DNA of 64,000 bases, taken from the NCBI RefSeq assembly GCF_002887595.1, contig NZ_PEBU01000001.1, positions 620,001-684,000 of the forward strand, given 5' to 3'. Source of the stretch: Bowmanella denitrificans. GTDB lineage: Bacteria; Pseudomonadota; Gammaproteobacteria; Enterobacterales; Alteromonadaceae. The translations under genes were made by a program, and so were the position numbers. Shown in pieces: positions 8,159 through 16,574 of the stretch. Each line of letters begins with the position of its first letter. Positions within the stretch are counted from its first letter, which is position 1. The notes under the pieces are model-generated. The model made no database searches and was not told the origin of the DNA. It saw only the letters and a program-made list of their open reading frames with translations.

Positions 8159-10462
8159 ATGAAGTCAACCTTAGTACCCCAAACCCGCCGTCGTGCTCTG
8201 GCCGTCGGAGTCGCATTGGCCATGTCCGGATCGGCACTGGCTCAGGAACAAAATCAGGACGCACTTCCCCAAGGACAGAGCAGCAAAAGTGTTGAAGTGA
8301 TCCAGGTAACCGCCCGGCATAAGGTGGAGAGCCTGCAGGAAACCCCTATTGCCATTTCCGCCTTTAGTGGCGATCAACTGGCCAATTCCCGCATCGAAGC
8401 CCTAAACGGTATCGCCGAGCGGGTGCCGGGCTTTCAGATGAATGTGTATAACGCCGCTGAACCCGAGTTGTTTATGCGTGGTATCGGCAGTGATATTGAA
8501 AGTGCCGGGGCTGGCGCTGCCATTGGTATCTACGTGGATGGTGTCTATATTTCCCGCGGTGTGGCTGCTGCCATGGATCTGTATGATCTGGCCAGTGTTG
8601 AGGTGCTGCGCGGCCCGCAGGGCACCTTATACGGTAAAAATGTGGTGGGTGGCGCAATTAACTTTATCACCAAGAAGCCGTCTATGGCCTATCCCGAAGG
8701 CAAGGTAGAGCTGACCGCCGGTAACTATGGTCTTTTCCAGGCCCGCGGTTATGTCACCGGTGGGCTGTCGGACAATGTCGGTGCCAAGCTGGCCTTTAGT
8801 GCGGTCAACCGTGACGGCTTTGGCAAGAATACTCACACCGGGAATGATGCTGATACCTTGGAGCGCTACAGCATGCGCGGCCAGTTGCTGATTAATCCCA
8901 GCGATGACCTGGAAATCCTGCTAAGTGCCGATTATTCCAAGTCCGATTCGGTGCCGACCGTGCGGCATATCAGCTACAGCGAAGGACGCAATGCCGCCTT
9001 TATCAGTGCTGATCCCCGGGAAGCGGACAACGAGTTTGACGGCTTCGAAGATACCGAAGTCAAAGGGCTGAGTGCCAATATCCGTTACGACCTGGAAGGC
9101 ATGACGTTCACGTCCATCACTGCTTATCGGGACAACGATTTCAGCTTCTATGAAAATGCCGCAGCCGGCATGGTGGATGACGGTCTGTTCTTTGACCCCT
9201 GGGGTGACCCTGCCAATAATAACGTCGCCGACGATGACGCACTGGCTGCCATGCAAGTAGACGACATGTGGTATCAGCAGAAAGACGAGCAATCTTCGCA
9301 GTTTTCGCAAGAGTTCCGTCTGGCCGGTGTGCACGGCAAGCTGGATTGGCAAATGGGCGCGTATTATATGCGTGAGGATATCGACCGCCATGAGATGGTT
9401 AATTATTGGTTCCATACGCCCTGGGGAACCACCACTGGCACCTTGTATAACAGCACCTATAACGTTACCGACAGCTATGCGGTATTCGGTCAGGCCAGTT
9501 ATAACTTCACCGACGCATGGCGAATGACCGCCGGTTTACGCTGGAGTGAAGACGAAAAAGATTTCCGCTCGGTGGCCAGTGGTCGTCGTTTTGACAACTG
9601 GGACAATATGCACGGCGATTTAAATGGCAACAGAGTTGCTGGCTACGACGTCAATACCCAGGGCTCCTGGGATGCCTGGACCCCCAGCCTGGTGGTGGAC
9701 TATAAAGCCAGTCAGGACCTGTTCTTCTATTATTCACTGGCACGTGGTTATAAGGCCGGTGGTTTTAATGGCGAAGGCCCCGAAAGTGCTGAGGAGGCTC
9801 TGGCTTCCTTTGCCCCTGAGTTCGCCTTGAACCATGAACTGGGCTTTAAATCTCAGGCCTTTAATGACCGACTGCGACTCAACGGTGCTTTGTTCTTTAC
9901 CAAATACACCGACCTGCAGAGCCAGGTATGGGTTGAAACCGGCCCTAACACACCTGCGGATCTGGAAGTACGCAACGGTACTGGCGAAGCACAGGGCTTG
10001 GAGCTGGAATTTACCGCGCTGCTGACCGACAACCTAACCCTCACCGGCGCTTATGGCTATATCGACTCTGAGTTTACCGACACCTTTGAAGTAGATGGCA
10101 GCGACCTGAACGGCAATCGCATGCGCCGCACCCCGGAACATACCTTGAATCTGGCTGCAGCCTATGAATGGGAAACGGATCTGGGACTTTGGGCTGCGCG
10201 TCTGGATTATCAGTATCAGGATGAGTACTTCTTTGATAATTCAAATGATCCGTTAACCCAAGTGGATTCAGAATATACCGTCAATGCCAGCCTGCAACTG
10301 GCCTCTCTGGACGACAGTTGGCGGGTACAGTTGTGGGCCAAAAACCTCACTGATGAACAAAACATTGCATCCACCACAGTGTATGCCGCCTGGGATAATA
10401 CCGTGTTCAGTTCTTATAAAGCACCGCGAACCTTTGGTATTTCTGCCACCTATCAATTCTAA
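8159..10462 (+). CDS. TonB-dependent outer-membrane receptor
   Basis: The 767-residue product has a signal peptide (RRALAVGVALAMSGSALAQ), a plug domain (about 50-170: VIQVTARHKVESLQETPIAISAF ... PQGTLYGKNVVGGAINFIT) and a beta-barrel ending in YQF, as expected for an outer-membrane protein. The ATG at 8159 is chosen because GGAAGGAG lies about nine bases upstream and it starts the signal peptide; an upstream in-frame start would add 24 unlikely residues. Receptors of this class import siderophores, vitamins or organic nutrients. Its place opposite kynU and before an MFS carrier suggests uptake of the compound degraded by this island rather than iron; this is inference. Followed by a strong terminator. 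Confidence 0.9.
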   Translation: MKSTLVPQTRRRALAVGVALAMSGSALAQEQNQDALPQGQSSKSVEVIQVTARHKVESLQETPIAISAFSGDQLANSRIEALNGIAERVPGFQMNVYNAAEPELFMRGIGSDIESAGAGAAIGIYVDGVYISRGVAAAMDLYDLASVEVLRGPQGTLYGKNVVGGAINFITKKPSMAYPEGKVELTAGNYGLFQARGYVTGGLSDNVGAKLAFSAVNRDGFGKNTHTGNDADTLERYSMRGQLLINPSDDLEILLSADYSKSDSVPTVRHISYSEGRNAAFISADPREADNEFDGFEDTEVKGLSANIRYDLEGMTFTSITAYRDNDFSFYENAAAGMVDDGLFFDPWGDPANNNVADDDALAAMQVDDMWYQQKDEQSSQFSQEFRLAGVHGKLDWQMGAYYMREDIDRHEMVNYWFHTPWGTTTGTLYNSTYNVTDSYAVFGQASYNFTDAWRMTAGLRWSEDEKDFRSVASGRRFDNWDNMHGDLNGNRVAGYDVNTQGSWDAWTPSLVVDYKASQDLFFYYSLARGYKAGGFNGEGPESAEEALASFAPEFALNHELGFKSQAFNDRLRLNGALFFTKYTDLQSQVWVETGPNTPADLEVRNGTGEAQGLELEFTALLTDNLTLTGAYGYIDSEFTDTFEVDGSDLNGNRMRRTPEHTLNLAAAYEWETDLGLWAARLDYQYQDEYFFDNSNDPLTQVDSEYTVNASLQLASLDDSWRVQLWAKNLTDEQNIASTTVYAAWDNTVFSSYKAPRTFGISATYQF

Positions 10463-10486
10463 GCATTGTGCATCCTTGTGATTAAC

Positions 10487-10509
10487 GCCGGGCCTGGCCC
10501 GGCTTTTTT
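10487..10509 (+). terminator. Rho-independent terminator after the TonB receptor
   Basis: GCCGGG / CCCGGC stem (10487-10503) with a five-base loop followed by TTTTTT. It separates the receptor transcript from the MFS gene, which has its own promoter. Confidence 0.9.
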
Positions 10510-10543
10510 GTATAAAGGATCACCCACCCCACAAAAAGTATTC

Positions 10544-10573
10544 TTGACATAATTACATGTATACAATTATTTT
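10544..10573 (+). promoter_or_regulatory. Promoter with embedded palindromic operator upstream of the MFS gene
   Basis: TTGACA at 10544-10549 is a perfect -35 box, and TATTTT at 10568-10573 is a passable -10 with an 18-base spacer. Within the spacer lies CATGTATACAATTAT (10556-10570), built on the palindrome TGTATACA. The same 15 bases occur in inverted orientation at 11969-11983. Palindromes of the form TTGTATACAA are typical of GntR-family (FCD subgroup) repressors; placement between -35 and -10 would fit repression. Confidence 0.6.
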
Positions 10574-10611
10574 GAATTGCATTCACAATTTGTTTACCTG
10601 GAGGCAACAAG

Positions 10612-11904
10612 ATGAATGAAAAAACCATTCGCGCCGAAACTGGCGTGGAGATTAAGCAAAAGCTGTTTTATGGCTGGTGGATTGTGCTCGCCGCCATTAT
10701 CGGTCTGGCGTTTGGCTACAGTGTCATCGCCATGTCCTTTGGCACCTTTATTAAGGCCTTCGAGGTCGATTTTGGCTGGAGTCGCGGCCAGATTTCCTTT
10801 GGGTCCACCGTGATTGGCATTACTGCCATCTTGTTTTTTCCTTATGTCGGCACTCTGGTAGACAAATATGGGGTGAAGCGCATTTTGGTGCCTTCGACCC
10901 TGCTGTTTGGCTTTACCATCGCTGCCATGTCCTTGCTGACGCCATCCATCTGGCATTTGTATGCTATGTGCATACTGATTCCTATCCTTGGTGCCGGCAC
11001 CGCGCCTTTAACATATTCCCGCCTGTTGGTGAGCTGGTTCAATAAAAAACGCGGCCTGGCATTAGGGATTGGCTTGTCCGGTGTAGGGCTGGGGACGACA
11101 TTGGTGCCCTTGATCGCATCTTACTTTATGAGCCATTACAGCTGGCGGGAAGCCTACATCGCCATTGGTGTGGTTGTGGTGCTGCTGGTGTTGCCAATCG
11201 CCAAATTCCTGGTGCGTGAAACACCAGCAGAAATGGGCCTTAGCACGGACGGACTGGCCGAGCAGCAAAGCCAGGCCCCAGCTACGGCCACCAATAAACC
11301 CCTAATCGGCTTTACTGCCAAAGAAGCACTGCGGCAGCGTACCTTCTGGCTGATGGTTGCGTCCTTTGTGATAACCGGTCTGACGACCTCCACAGTTTTA
11401 GTGCATCTGGTGCCAATGATGATGGACCGCGGTATGAACTTACAGGAAGCCGTGGGTACCTTTGCCTATCTGGGCATTTCCATTGTAGGTGGTCGTTTGC
11501 TGGCCGGATATCTGATGGACAAGTTCTTTGCACCCTATGTAGTGGTGTTTTTTATGCTCGGCCCGGTTATCGGCCTGGCCGCCTTTGCCATGGGTGCCAG
11601 CGGTCAGTCAGCAGCGCTATGTACGGCACTGATCGGTATCGCCATCGGTGCGGAGTTTGATGTGATGGCCTATTTTACCAGCCGCTACTTCGGTCATCGC
11701 TCGTTCGGGGCCATTTATGGCTATGGCTACTCAGGCTTCAAAATTGGTGCCAGTGTAGGGCCACTGATTATGGGGCTGACCTATGACGCATTGGGACGCT
11801 ACACCGAAGTACTCTGGGCCATGTCAGTGGTGATGCTACTGAGTTGTGTGCTGATTCTGATGATGGGTCGCTACCCGCAATTACCCTCCCGTCCGGCTGA
11901 ATAA
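10612..11904 (+). CDS. MFS transporter, monocarboxylate/oxalate-formate antiporter-like
   Basis: The 430-residue protein has about twelve hydrophobic segments and the FYGWWIVLAAI start seen in the monocarboxylate and oxalate/formate branch of the major facilitator superfamily, with the MFS loop motif GTLVDKYGVKRIL after segment 2. A Shine-Dalgarno TGGAGG precedes the ATG by ten bases. It is likely an inner-membrane carrier for an organic acid; the substrate is unknown. It shares a 15-bp promoter element with the following operon, so both are probably controlled together. Confidence 0.85.
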   Translation: MNEKTIRAETGVEIKQKLFYGWWIVLAAIIGLAFGYSVIAMSFGTFIKAFEVDFGWSRGQISFGSTVIGITAILFFPYVGTLVDKYGVKRILVPSTLLFGFTIAAMSLLTPSIWHLYAMCILIPILGAGTAPLTYSRLLVSWFNKKRGLALGIGLSGVGLGTTLVPLIASYFMSHYSWREAYIAIGVVVVLLVLPIAKFLVRETPAEMGLSTDGLAEQQSQAPATATNKPLIGFTAKEALRQRTFWLMVASFVITGLTTSTVLVHLVPMMMDRGMNLQEAVGTFAYLGISIVGGRLLAGYLMDKFFAPYVVVFFMLGPVIGLAAFAMGASGQSAALCTALIGIAIGAEFDVMAYFTSRYFGHRSFGAIYGYGYSGFKIGASVGPLIMGLTYDALGRYTEVLWAMSVVMLLSCVLILMMGRYPQLPSRPAE

Positions 11905-12033
11905 GTCCGAAAATGGCGGCCTGGCAGCCGCCCATATCATATTAATGATATGATGTATTTCAAAAAATATAATTGTATACATGGATATTAATATGTACTC
12001 TTTGTTTGTATTGATTGGGTGGTTGAAACCAGT
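11905..12033 (+). promoter_or_regulatory. Intergenic control region with two inverted repeats and the shared 15-bp operator
   Basis: GGCGGC/GCCGCC (11915-11932) forms a hairpin without a T tract, probably marking the end of the MFS message. CATATCAT/ATGATATG (11933-11952) is a perfect 8-bp inverted repeat with a four-base spacer. ATAATTGTATACATG (11969-11983) is identical, inverted, to the operator before the MFS gene. The start at 12034 follows about 50 bases later, so the operator is well placed to govern the aspartate-dehydrogenase-like operon. Confidence 0.6.
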
Positions 12034-12846
12034 ATGAGAAAAACATTAAAAGTAGGTATTGCCGGCTTTGGCACTATCGGCAAGGTTGTAGGCTTGGCTC
12101 TGGATAAAGGCATGCCAGGCCTCGAGCTGGTGGCTGTTGCATCCGGCAACCCGGATAAGGCCAAAGCCGCCATGGCAACGTTGTCACAGCATGTGCCGGT
12201 GGTCAGCAGCAAAGAACTGGCCGATCTGGCAGATGTCATTGTGGAATGCGCCCCTACCACCGCCTTTATGGATATTGCCGAACCCGCCTTGTGCCAGGGC
12301 CGTACCCTGGTCACTGTCAGCGGCGCGGCCATCTTACAGCATCCTGAAGTGGTGAAGCTGGCCGATCGTCATGGCGGTCAGATCCTGCTGGCTACCGGAG
12401 CGTTGCTTGGTCTTGATGCCGTGCGTGCGGCGGCCAAAGGCAAGATTAATTCTGTGACTATGGTGACCCGTAAGCCCCCCACCTCGCTGACCAAAGCCAA
12501 GTTTATTGTGGAGAACAATATCCAGTTGCTGGGGCTGACCGAACCTTTACAGGTGTTTAAGGGTAGTGCCCTGGAAGGCGCACAGAAATTTCCATCCAAC
12601 GTTAACGTCGCGGCATCTCTTGGGCTGGCCGGTTTGGGAGCAGAACAGACGCAACTGGAGATCTGGGCCGACCCTGGTAAAACCCGTAATACCCATACCA
12701 TCAAAGTGGATGCTGACAGCGCCAGCTTTGAAATGACCATTGAAAATGTACCCACAGTGGAAAACCCCGGCACCGGTCGCATCACTGCACTTAGCGTGCT
12801 GGCGGCACTGGAATCCCTGACCGCGGCGCTGCGGGTTGGCAGTTAA
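12034..12846 (+). CDS. Aspartate dehydrogenase-like NAD(P)-binding protein (NadX family)
   Basis: The 270-residue product starts with a Rossmann motif (VGIAGFGTIGKVVG) and ends with the aspartate-dehydrogenase domain. Diagnostic parts are FPSNVNVAASLGLAG, DPGKTRNTHTIKV with the conserved His after RN, and VENPGTGRITALS. NadX makes iminoaspartate from aspartate for NAD synthesis, yet here the gene heads a catabolic-looking operon with no nadA or nadC, so a different amino-acid substrate is plausible. The ATG at 12034 starts the conserved sequence; a GTG 15 bases upstream is possible. Enzyme class is well supported, substrate is not. Confidence 0.75.
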   Translation: MRKTLKVGIAGFGTIGKVVGLALDKGMPGLELVAVASGNPDKAKAAMATLSQHVPVVSSKELADLADVIVECAPTTAFMDIAEPALCQGRTLVTVSGAAILQHPEVVKLADRHGGQILLATGALLGLDAVRAAAKGKINSVTMVTRKPPTSLTKAKFIVENNIQLLGLTEPLQVFKGSALEGAQKFPSNVNVAASLGLAGLGAEQTQLEIWADPGKTRNTHTIKVDADSASFEMTIENVPTVENPGTGRITALSVLAALESLTAALRVGS

Positions 12847-12863
12847 TCTGAGAGGAAGTCTGT

Positions 12864-13316
12864 ATGTCTAAACCTGAAAAGCCTATTCAACTTAAGCACC
12901 TGGCCATGGCGTCTAATGATCCGGATAAAAGCCGCGAATTTTTTGAAAACGTTTTAGGCTGGAGCGTGGCAGGCGTGGTCGCCAGTCGCAATGCCAACGG
13001 TTTCTATATGACCGACGGCAATATCAATCTGGCTATTTTGAAGTTTCGCAACGGTCCGGCTGCTGGTAAAGAGTTCCCGCAGGGCTACGTGGGTCTGCAC
13101 CATGTGGGCTTTCAGTGTGAAGATATTCAGGGCATGGTCAACAGTTTCAAGGCCAATGGCTACGAGCCACGTCATGATGTGAATCTGGCCCAGGGGCTGG
13201 GTATGAATCCCGCCAAGGATAACGCTGAATATAAGATGTCTGGCCCGGAGAATATTATGATTGATATCTCTGAGCGTGGCTGGGTGGGCACCAGTACCTA
13301 CAAAACCCTGGATTAA
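12864..13316 (+). CDS. Single-domain VOC (glyoxalase/extradiol dioxygenase fold) protein
   Basis: The 150-residue protein shows the VOC pattern: LKHLAMASNDPDKSREFFEN with a metal-ligand-like His12, GYVGLHHVGFQCEDI with His79/80, and an acidic residue in the final strand IMIDIS where the third ligand usually lies. VOC proteins bind a divalent metal and act as isomerases, lyases or dioxygenases. The length is half that of classical two-domain extradiol dioxygenases. AGAGGAAG lies seven bases before the ATG. With a ferredoxin two genes downstream, a role in ring cleavage or in processing its product is possible but unproven. Confidence 0.75.
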   Translation: MSKPEKPIQLKHLAMASNDPDKSREFFENVLGWSVAGVVASRNANGFYMTDGNINLAILKFRNGPAAGKEFPQGYVGLHHVGFQCEDIQGMVNSFKANGYEPRHDVNLAQGLGMNPAKDNAEYKMSGPENIMIDISERGWVGTSTYKTLD

Positions 13317-13333
13317 TCGGACCGGGCTAATTC

Positions 13334-14056
13334 ATGCTAAATGATATCAGCCTGTTCCTGTTTGCCACTCTGGCTTCCACCCTGGCCGGAGTGTTTGTGA
13401 TGGGTGGCGGTATGCTGATGGTGCTGGTATTACCTTGGTTTGTACCAGCTATGGCAGTCGTGCCAGTGCATGCCGTTACACAACTGGCCAGCAACAGTTC
13501 CAGACTGGTGTTTGCTCTTAACCATATATACTGGCCAGCCACTGGCCCTTATCTGTTTGGTTCGCTGGTCGGCACCGCATTATTTGCGCTGTTTTTGTTT
13601 AACCTGCCCCTGGAATACATTCCCCAGTTAATCGCCGTCTATTTATTGCTAAGCCTTTGGTTCGGACCCTTTGCCCGGGCCATACGTCGTCTGGAGAGCT
13701 TCTTTTTAGCCGGTTTTTTGCAAACGGGACTGGGGCTGGTGGTTGGCGCTCCAGGGCCGATTGCACTGACCATGCTAAGCCGTCGTCTGGAAAACAAAGA
13801 AAACATCGTTGCCACAGCCTCTCTACTAATGCTATGCGGCAACCTGTTTAAAATCAGCACCTTCCTTTGGTTGGGATTTCACTTTAGTGATTATTGGTGG
13901 CCTCTGCTTCTGGCCGTGACAGGGGCATGCCTGGGTTCGGTATTAGGTAGCTTGCTGCGCCGACGGATTGCGCCACAGGCTTTTATGTTGCAACTGAAAT
14001 GGCTGCTAACCCTGATGGCCCTGTTTACCTTGTTTAACAGCCTGTTATGGGAGTAA
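13334..14056 (+). CDS. TauE/SafE-family membrane permease
   Basis: The 240-residue hydrophobic protein has about seven to eight membrane segments and the two-fold pattern of the TauE/SafE (sulfite/anion exporter) family: a N-terminal repeat with GVFVMGGGMLMVLVLP and a second with GLVVGAPGPIALTML. The family exports or imports small anions and organosulfur compounds. It follows the VOC gene by 17 bases and precedes the ferredoxin by 4, so it belongs to this operon. Substrate unknown. Confidence 0.75.
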   Translation: MLNDISLFLFATLASTLAGVFVMGGGMLMVLVLPWFVPAMAVVPVHAVTQLASNSSRLVFALNHIYWPATGPYLFGSLVGTALFALFLFNLPLEYIPQLIAVYLLLSLWFGPFARAIRRLESFFLAGFLQTGLGLVVGAPGPIALTMLSRRLENKENIVATASLLMLCGNLFKISTFLWLGFHFSDYWWPLLLAVTGACLGSVLGSLLRRRIAPQAFMLQLKWLLTLMALFTLFNSLLWE

Positions 14057-14060
14057 TGCA

Positions 14061-14396
14061 GTGATGCTGAAGTTGATCCTGCCAGAAGATAAGCTGGTTA
14101 AGGTACAGGCCGAGCCCGGTTATAGTTTACTGGTGGCAGTGCAGGATGCCGGGATTGATGTCCTGCCGGGCATTTGCAATGGCTGCTGTAGCTGCGGCAC
14201 CTGCCTGGTTCGTATTGACAATGTGAGCGAGCAGAATTTGTCACCCTGTTATCCGGGTGAGCAGCAAATCCTGCAAAAGTTAGGGGCCGGTCAGAAAACA
14301 AGACTGGCCTGCCAGGTGATGGTCACCCCAGAACTTGAAGATGCGCAGATCACTTTACTCGGTAAAATCAGGCCTGGTGACCATGCTGGCAACTAA
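14061..14396 (+). CDS. Plant-type [2Fe-2S] ferredoxin
   Basis: The 111-residue protein has the chloroplast-type cluster pattern: cysteines in GICNGCCSCGTCLV and a distal one in RLACQVMV. It would shuttle electrons to an oxygenase or reactivate an iron dioxygenase, as XylT does for catechol 2,3-dioxygenase in meta-cleavage operons. GGAG stands seven bases before the GTG at 14061; an ATG directly after it (14064) is an equal candidate. Its operon contains no oxygenase of normal size, so the electron acceptor is unknown. It overlaps the following DUF2798 gene by 14 bases. Confidence 0.85.
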   Translation: MMLKLILPEDKLVKVQAEPGYSLLVAVQDAGIDVLPGICNGCCSCGTCLVRIDNVSEQNLSPCYPGEQQILQKLGAGQKTRLACQVMVTPELEDAQITLLGKIRPGDHAGN

Positions 14397-14613
14397 ATTC
14401 AGGCCCTATTTGTATTGCTTTTTTATGTCCTTGAGTATGTCAGGAATTATGTCACTGGTGGTCAGCCTGCATAATCTGGGATGGAGCGAACATATCATAT
14501 CCATCTGGCTTAGTGCCTGGCGTTTCAGCTTTATGGTGGCCTTACCGACGGTGTTAATTTTAACGCCCTTAATGCGGCGTCTGGTTGATAGCCTAACGGC
14601 GCAAAACTCTTGA
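14383..14613 (+). CDS. DUF2798 family small membrane protein
   Basis: The 76-residue product from the ATG at 14383 has two hydrophobic helices (YCFFMSLSMSGIMSLVVS and FMVALPTVLILTPLM) in the arrangement of DUF2798 proteins. The frame is open further upstream, but 14383 has GGTGA just before it and begins the conserved part. It overlaps the ferredoxin stop. Function unknown. Confidence 0.7.
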   Translation: MLATKFRPYLYCFFMSLSMSGIMSLVVSLHNLGWSEHIISIWLSAWRFSFMVALPTVLILTPLMRRLVDSLTAQNS

Positions 14614-14668
14614 CTTGATCTTTGCCTGACGCAATATGTTAATTCAATGTATTAAATGGAATTTACTC

Positions 14669-15659
14669 ATGCTGCGCAATGTTGCCTTGGCGCTATTTCT
14701 GACGCTTCCCTCAGGCTTTGTCCTGGCAGAACAAGCCATTCAATCTCAACGTTCCTGCTTTTACGGACCTTTTGAAACCTATCAAGGATGGGTGACGAAA
14801 ATGTCATCCAAGCTAAAGGAGTTTGATCAGGTAGCTTTTACATCCTACTTTCCCGAAAGTAAATTCGAGCAGATTAAGCGAGAAATGGACTGCGTCGATT
14901 TCGTCTATCAGGTGGATGGTTTCAATGTGGAAGGCTACTACCTGAAGCCAAAACTGCAATCGGGCAAGAAGCTGCCGGTAGTTATTTATAATCGCGGTGG
15001 CAACGGTCACTTCGGATATGTAACTTTTACCAACAAGTTAACTTTTAAGGCAGATCTGGCTTTACATGGGTTTATTGTGATAGGCAGTCAATACCGGGGG
15101 TTCCAGTGAAAAATTTATTGAAAACAACGGCTCTGATGAATTTGGCGGCGCCGATGTAAACGATGTTGTAGCCCTCATGGATATTATCAAGCAAATACCC
15201 GACGCAGATAGCGATAATATTGCCATGATGGGCAGGAGCCGCGGCAGCATGCAGTCTTATCTGGCGGTAAAACGGTTACCAAACATCAAAACCTTGATTG
15301 CAGTGGCTGGGGTTTCTGATGCTCACCAGGCTTTGATAGAGCGGCCAAATATGGAAAAGGTATACAAAAAACGCATTCCTGATTATGAAGTCAATATACA
15401 ACAGGAACTGGACAAGCGCTCGGTAACTAAGTGGGCCCATGAACTACCCAGCAATATGCCAATTTTTCTTATACATGGTGAGAAAGACAGGCGAGTTAAC
15501 GTCGGGCACTCCATTCGGCTTGCCACTGTTCTGAAAATACTTGAGCATCCTCATAAACTACTGGTGTACCCAGACGATAATCACAGCCTCACCCAGCATA
15601 GGCGCAGAATGATGAGCGAAGTGGTTAGTTGGCTGGACAGCTATTTGCGCAATCCGTAA
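14669..15659 (+). pseudogene. Exported alpha/beta hydrolase (S9/dienelactone-hydrolase-like), split by a one-base frameshift
   Basis: Two adjacent frames together make one secreted alpha/beta hydrolase. The first (to 15109) has a signal peptide (MLRNVALALFLTLPSGFVLA), the strand PVVIYNRGG with the oxyanion region, and stops after VIGSQYRG. The second continues with SSEKFIENNGSDEFGG and holds the nucleophile elbow GRSRGS, the acidic residue in HGEKDRRVN and the final His in PDDNHSLTQH. The break lies at a run of five G at 15096-15100; with four G the reading continues as RGSSEK without a gap. All catalytic residues are intact, so a very recent mutation or a sequencing error in the homopolymer is likely. 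The start at 14669 is favoured over the ATG at 14636 because it begins the signal peptide with GGAA upstream. Confidence 0.8.
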
Positions 15660-15729
15660 GTTGCAGCCAATGTAATTGAAGTCGCATCTATTACCCCCTT
15701 TGACTGGGCCATTATCTATAGGCCAACAT

Positions 15730-16554
15730 TCATTGGTTTTGTGCATACACCTCAGCCTCACGCCCAGCCAGAATTTCCAGCGGCATACCCACTTCTAGTC
15801 TGCCTTCATTCAGGGGGATCAGATTCATGCCAAAATTGATTTTGCCTGAAGGGTCTTTGCGAAATTGCCCCAGGGTCTTCAGTGGTTCCTGATCGCCAAG
15901 AAACTCGCCGGTTTTGGCGTCGCGGGTGGTGAAGATGCAGCGGCTACAAGGGCAATCCAGTTTAAATTCCACCTCGCCAATACGGATCCTGTCCCAACCG
16001 TCTTCAGCGAAGGGCAGGGTATCTTCCACCACCAAGTTGGGACGAAATTGGGCCATCTTGTGAGCAATAGGTGAACGGCGGTTGAGCTCTTCCAGTGAGG
16101 CGCGGGATATCAGCAGTAATGGAAAGCCGTCGGCAAAGCTTACATCGACACCGGCTTTTTCACTAAATCTGGGGGTATGATTGCCACAGTAGAGCAATTG
16201 GCATTCCCGCTCCAATAACTGGCTGAACCATTGATTGGCAGAAGCCGTGGTAGCAAAACCTTCAAACTGGTCTTTCCATACTTGTGTTGCCACCGGCACC
16301 ATAGTGCAATCCGCATATCTCACCAGCAAAGATGGCATTTCGGGGTGACAAAGCATCAAGCCTTCGCCATGCAATAGCGCCGAAACCTGTATTAGCTTTG
16401 GCATGGCCCGCCCGGTTAGCATCCGTCCTTTGCTGTCCGCCAACATAAAGCGCCTGTCGAAGCTCAAGCCATGCAATTCAACCCAGGCCTGATTCACCTC
16501 CAGTCCCTGCGTGGATTTAATCGGGAAAAGGTGAATGTGGCTTAACATTGCCAT
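15730..16554 (-). CDS. MOSC domain protein (YcbX-like)
   Basis: The 274-residue product has an N-terminal MOSC beta-barrel domain (LSHIHLFPIKSTQG, SFDRRFMLAD) and the C-terminal MOSC sulfur-carrier domain with the conserved cysteine in KLDCPCSRCIFTTRD. Members bind the molybdenum cofactor and reduce N-hydroxylated compounds (YcbX, YiiM, mARC relatives). YcbX of E. coli carries an extra C-terminal 2Fe-2S domain; this protein ends before it. The ATG at 16554 is preceded at six bases by AAGGAG and is preferred over a start 18 codons upstream. Confidence 0.85.
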   Translation of the reverse strand: MAMLSHIHLFPIKSTQGLEVNQAWVELHGLSFDRRFMLADSKGRMLTGRAMPKLIQVSALLHGEGLMLCHPEMPSLLVRYADCTMVPVATQVWKDQFEGFATTASANQWFSQLLERECQLLYCGNHTPRFSEKAGVDVSFADGFPLLLISRASLEELNRRSPIAHKMAQFRPNLVVEDTLPFAEDGWDRIRIGEVEFKLDCPCSRCIFTTRDAKTGEFLGDQEPLKTLGQFRKDPSGKINFGMNLIPLNEGRLEVGMPLEILAGREAEVYAQNQ

Positions 16555-16574
16555 TTGGCGCTCCTTGAATAAGA

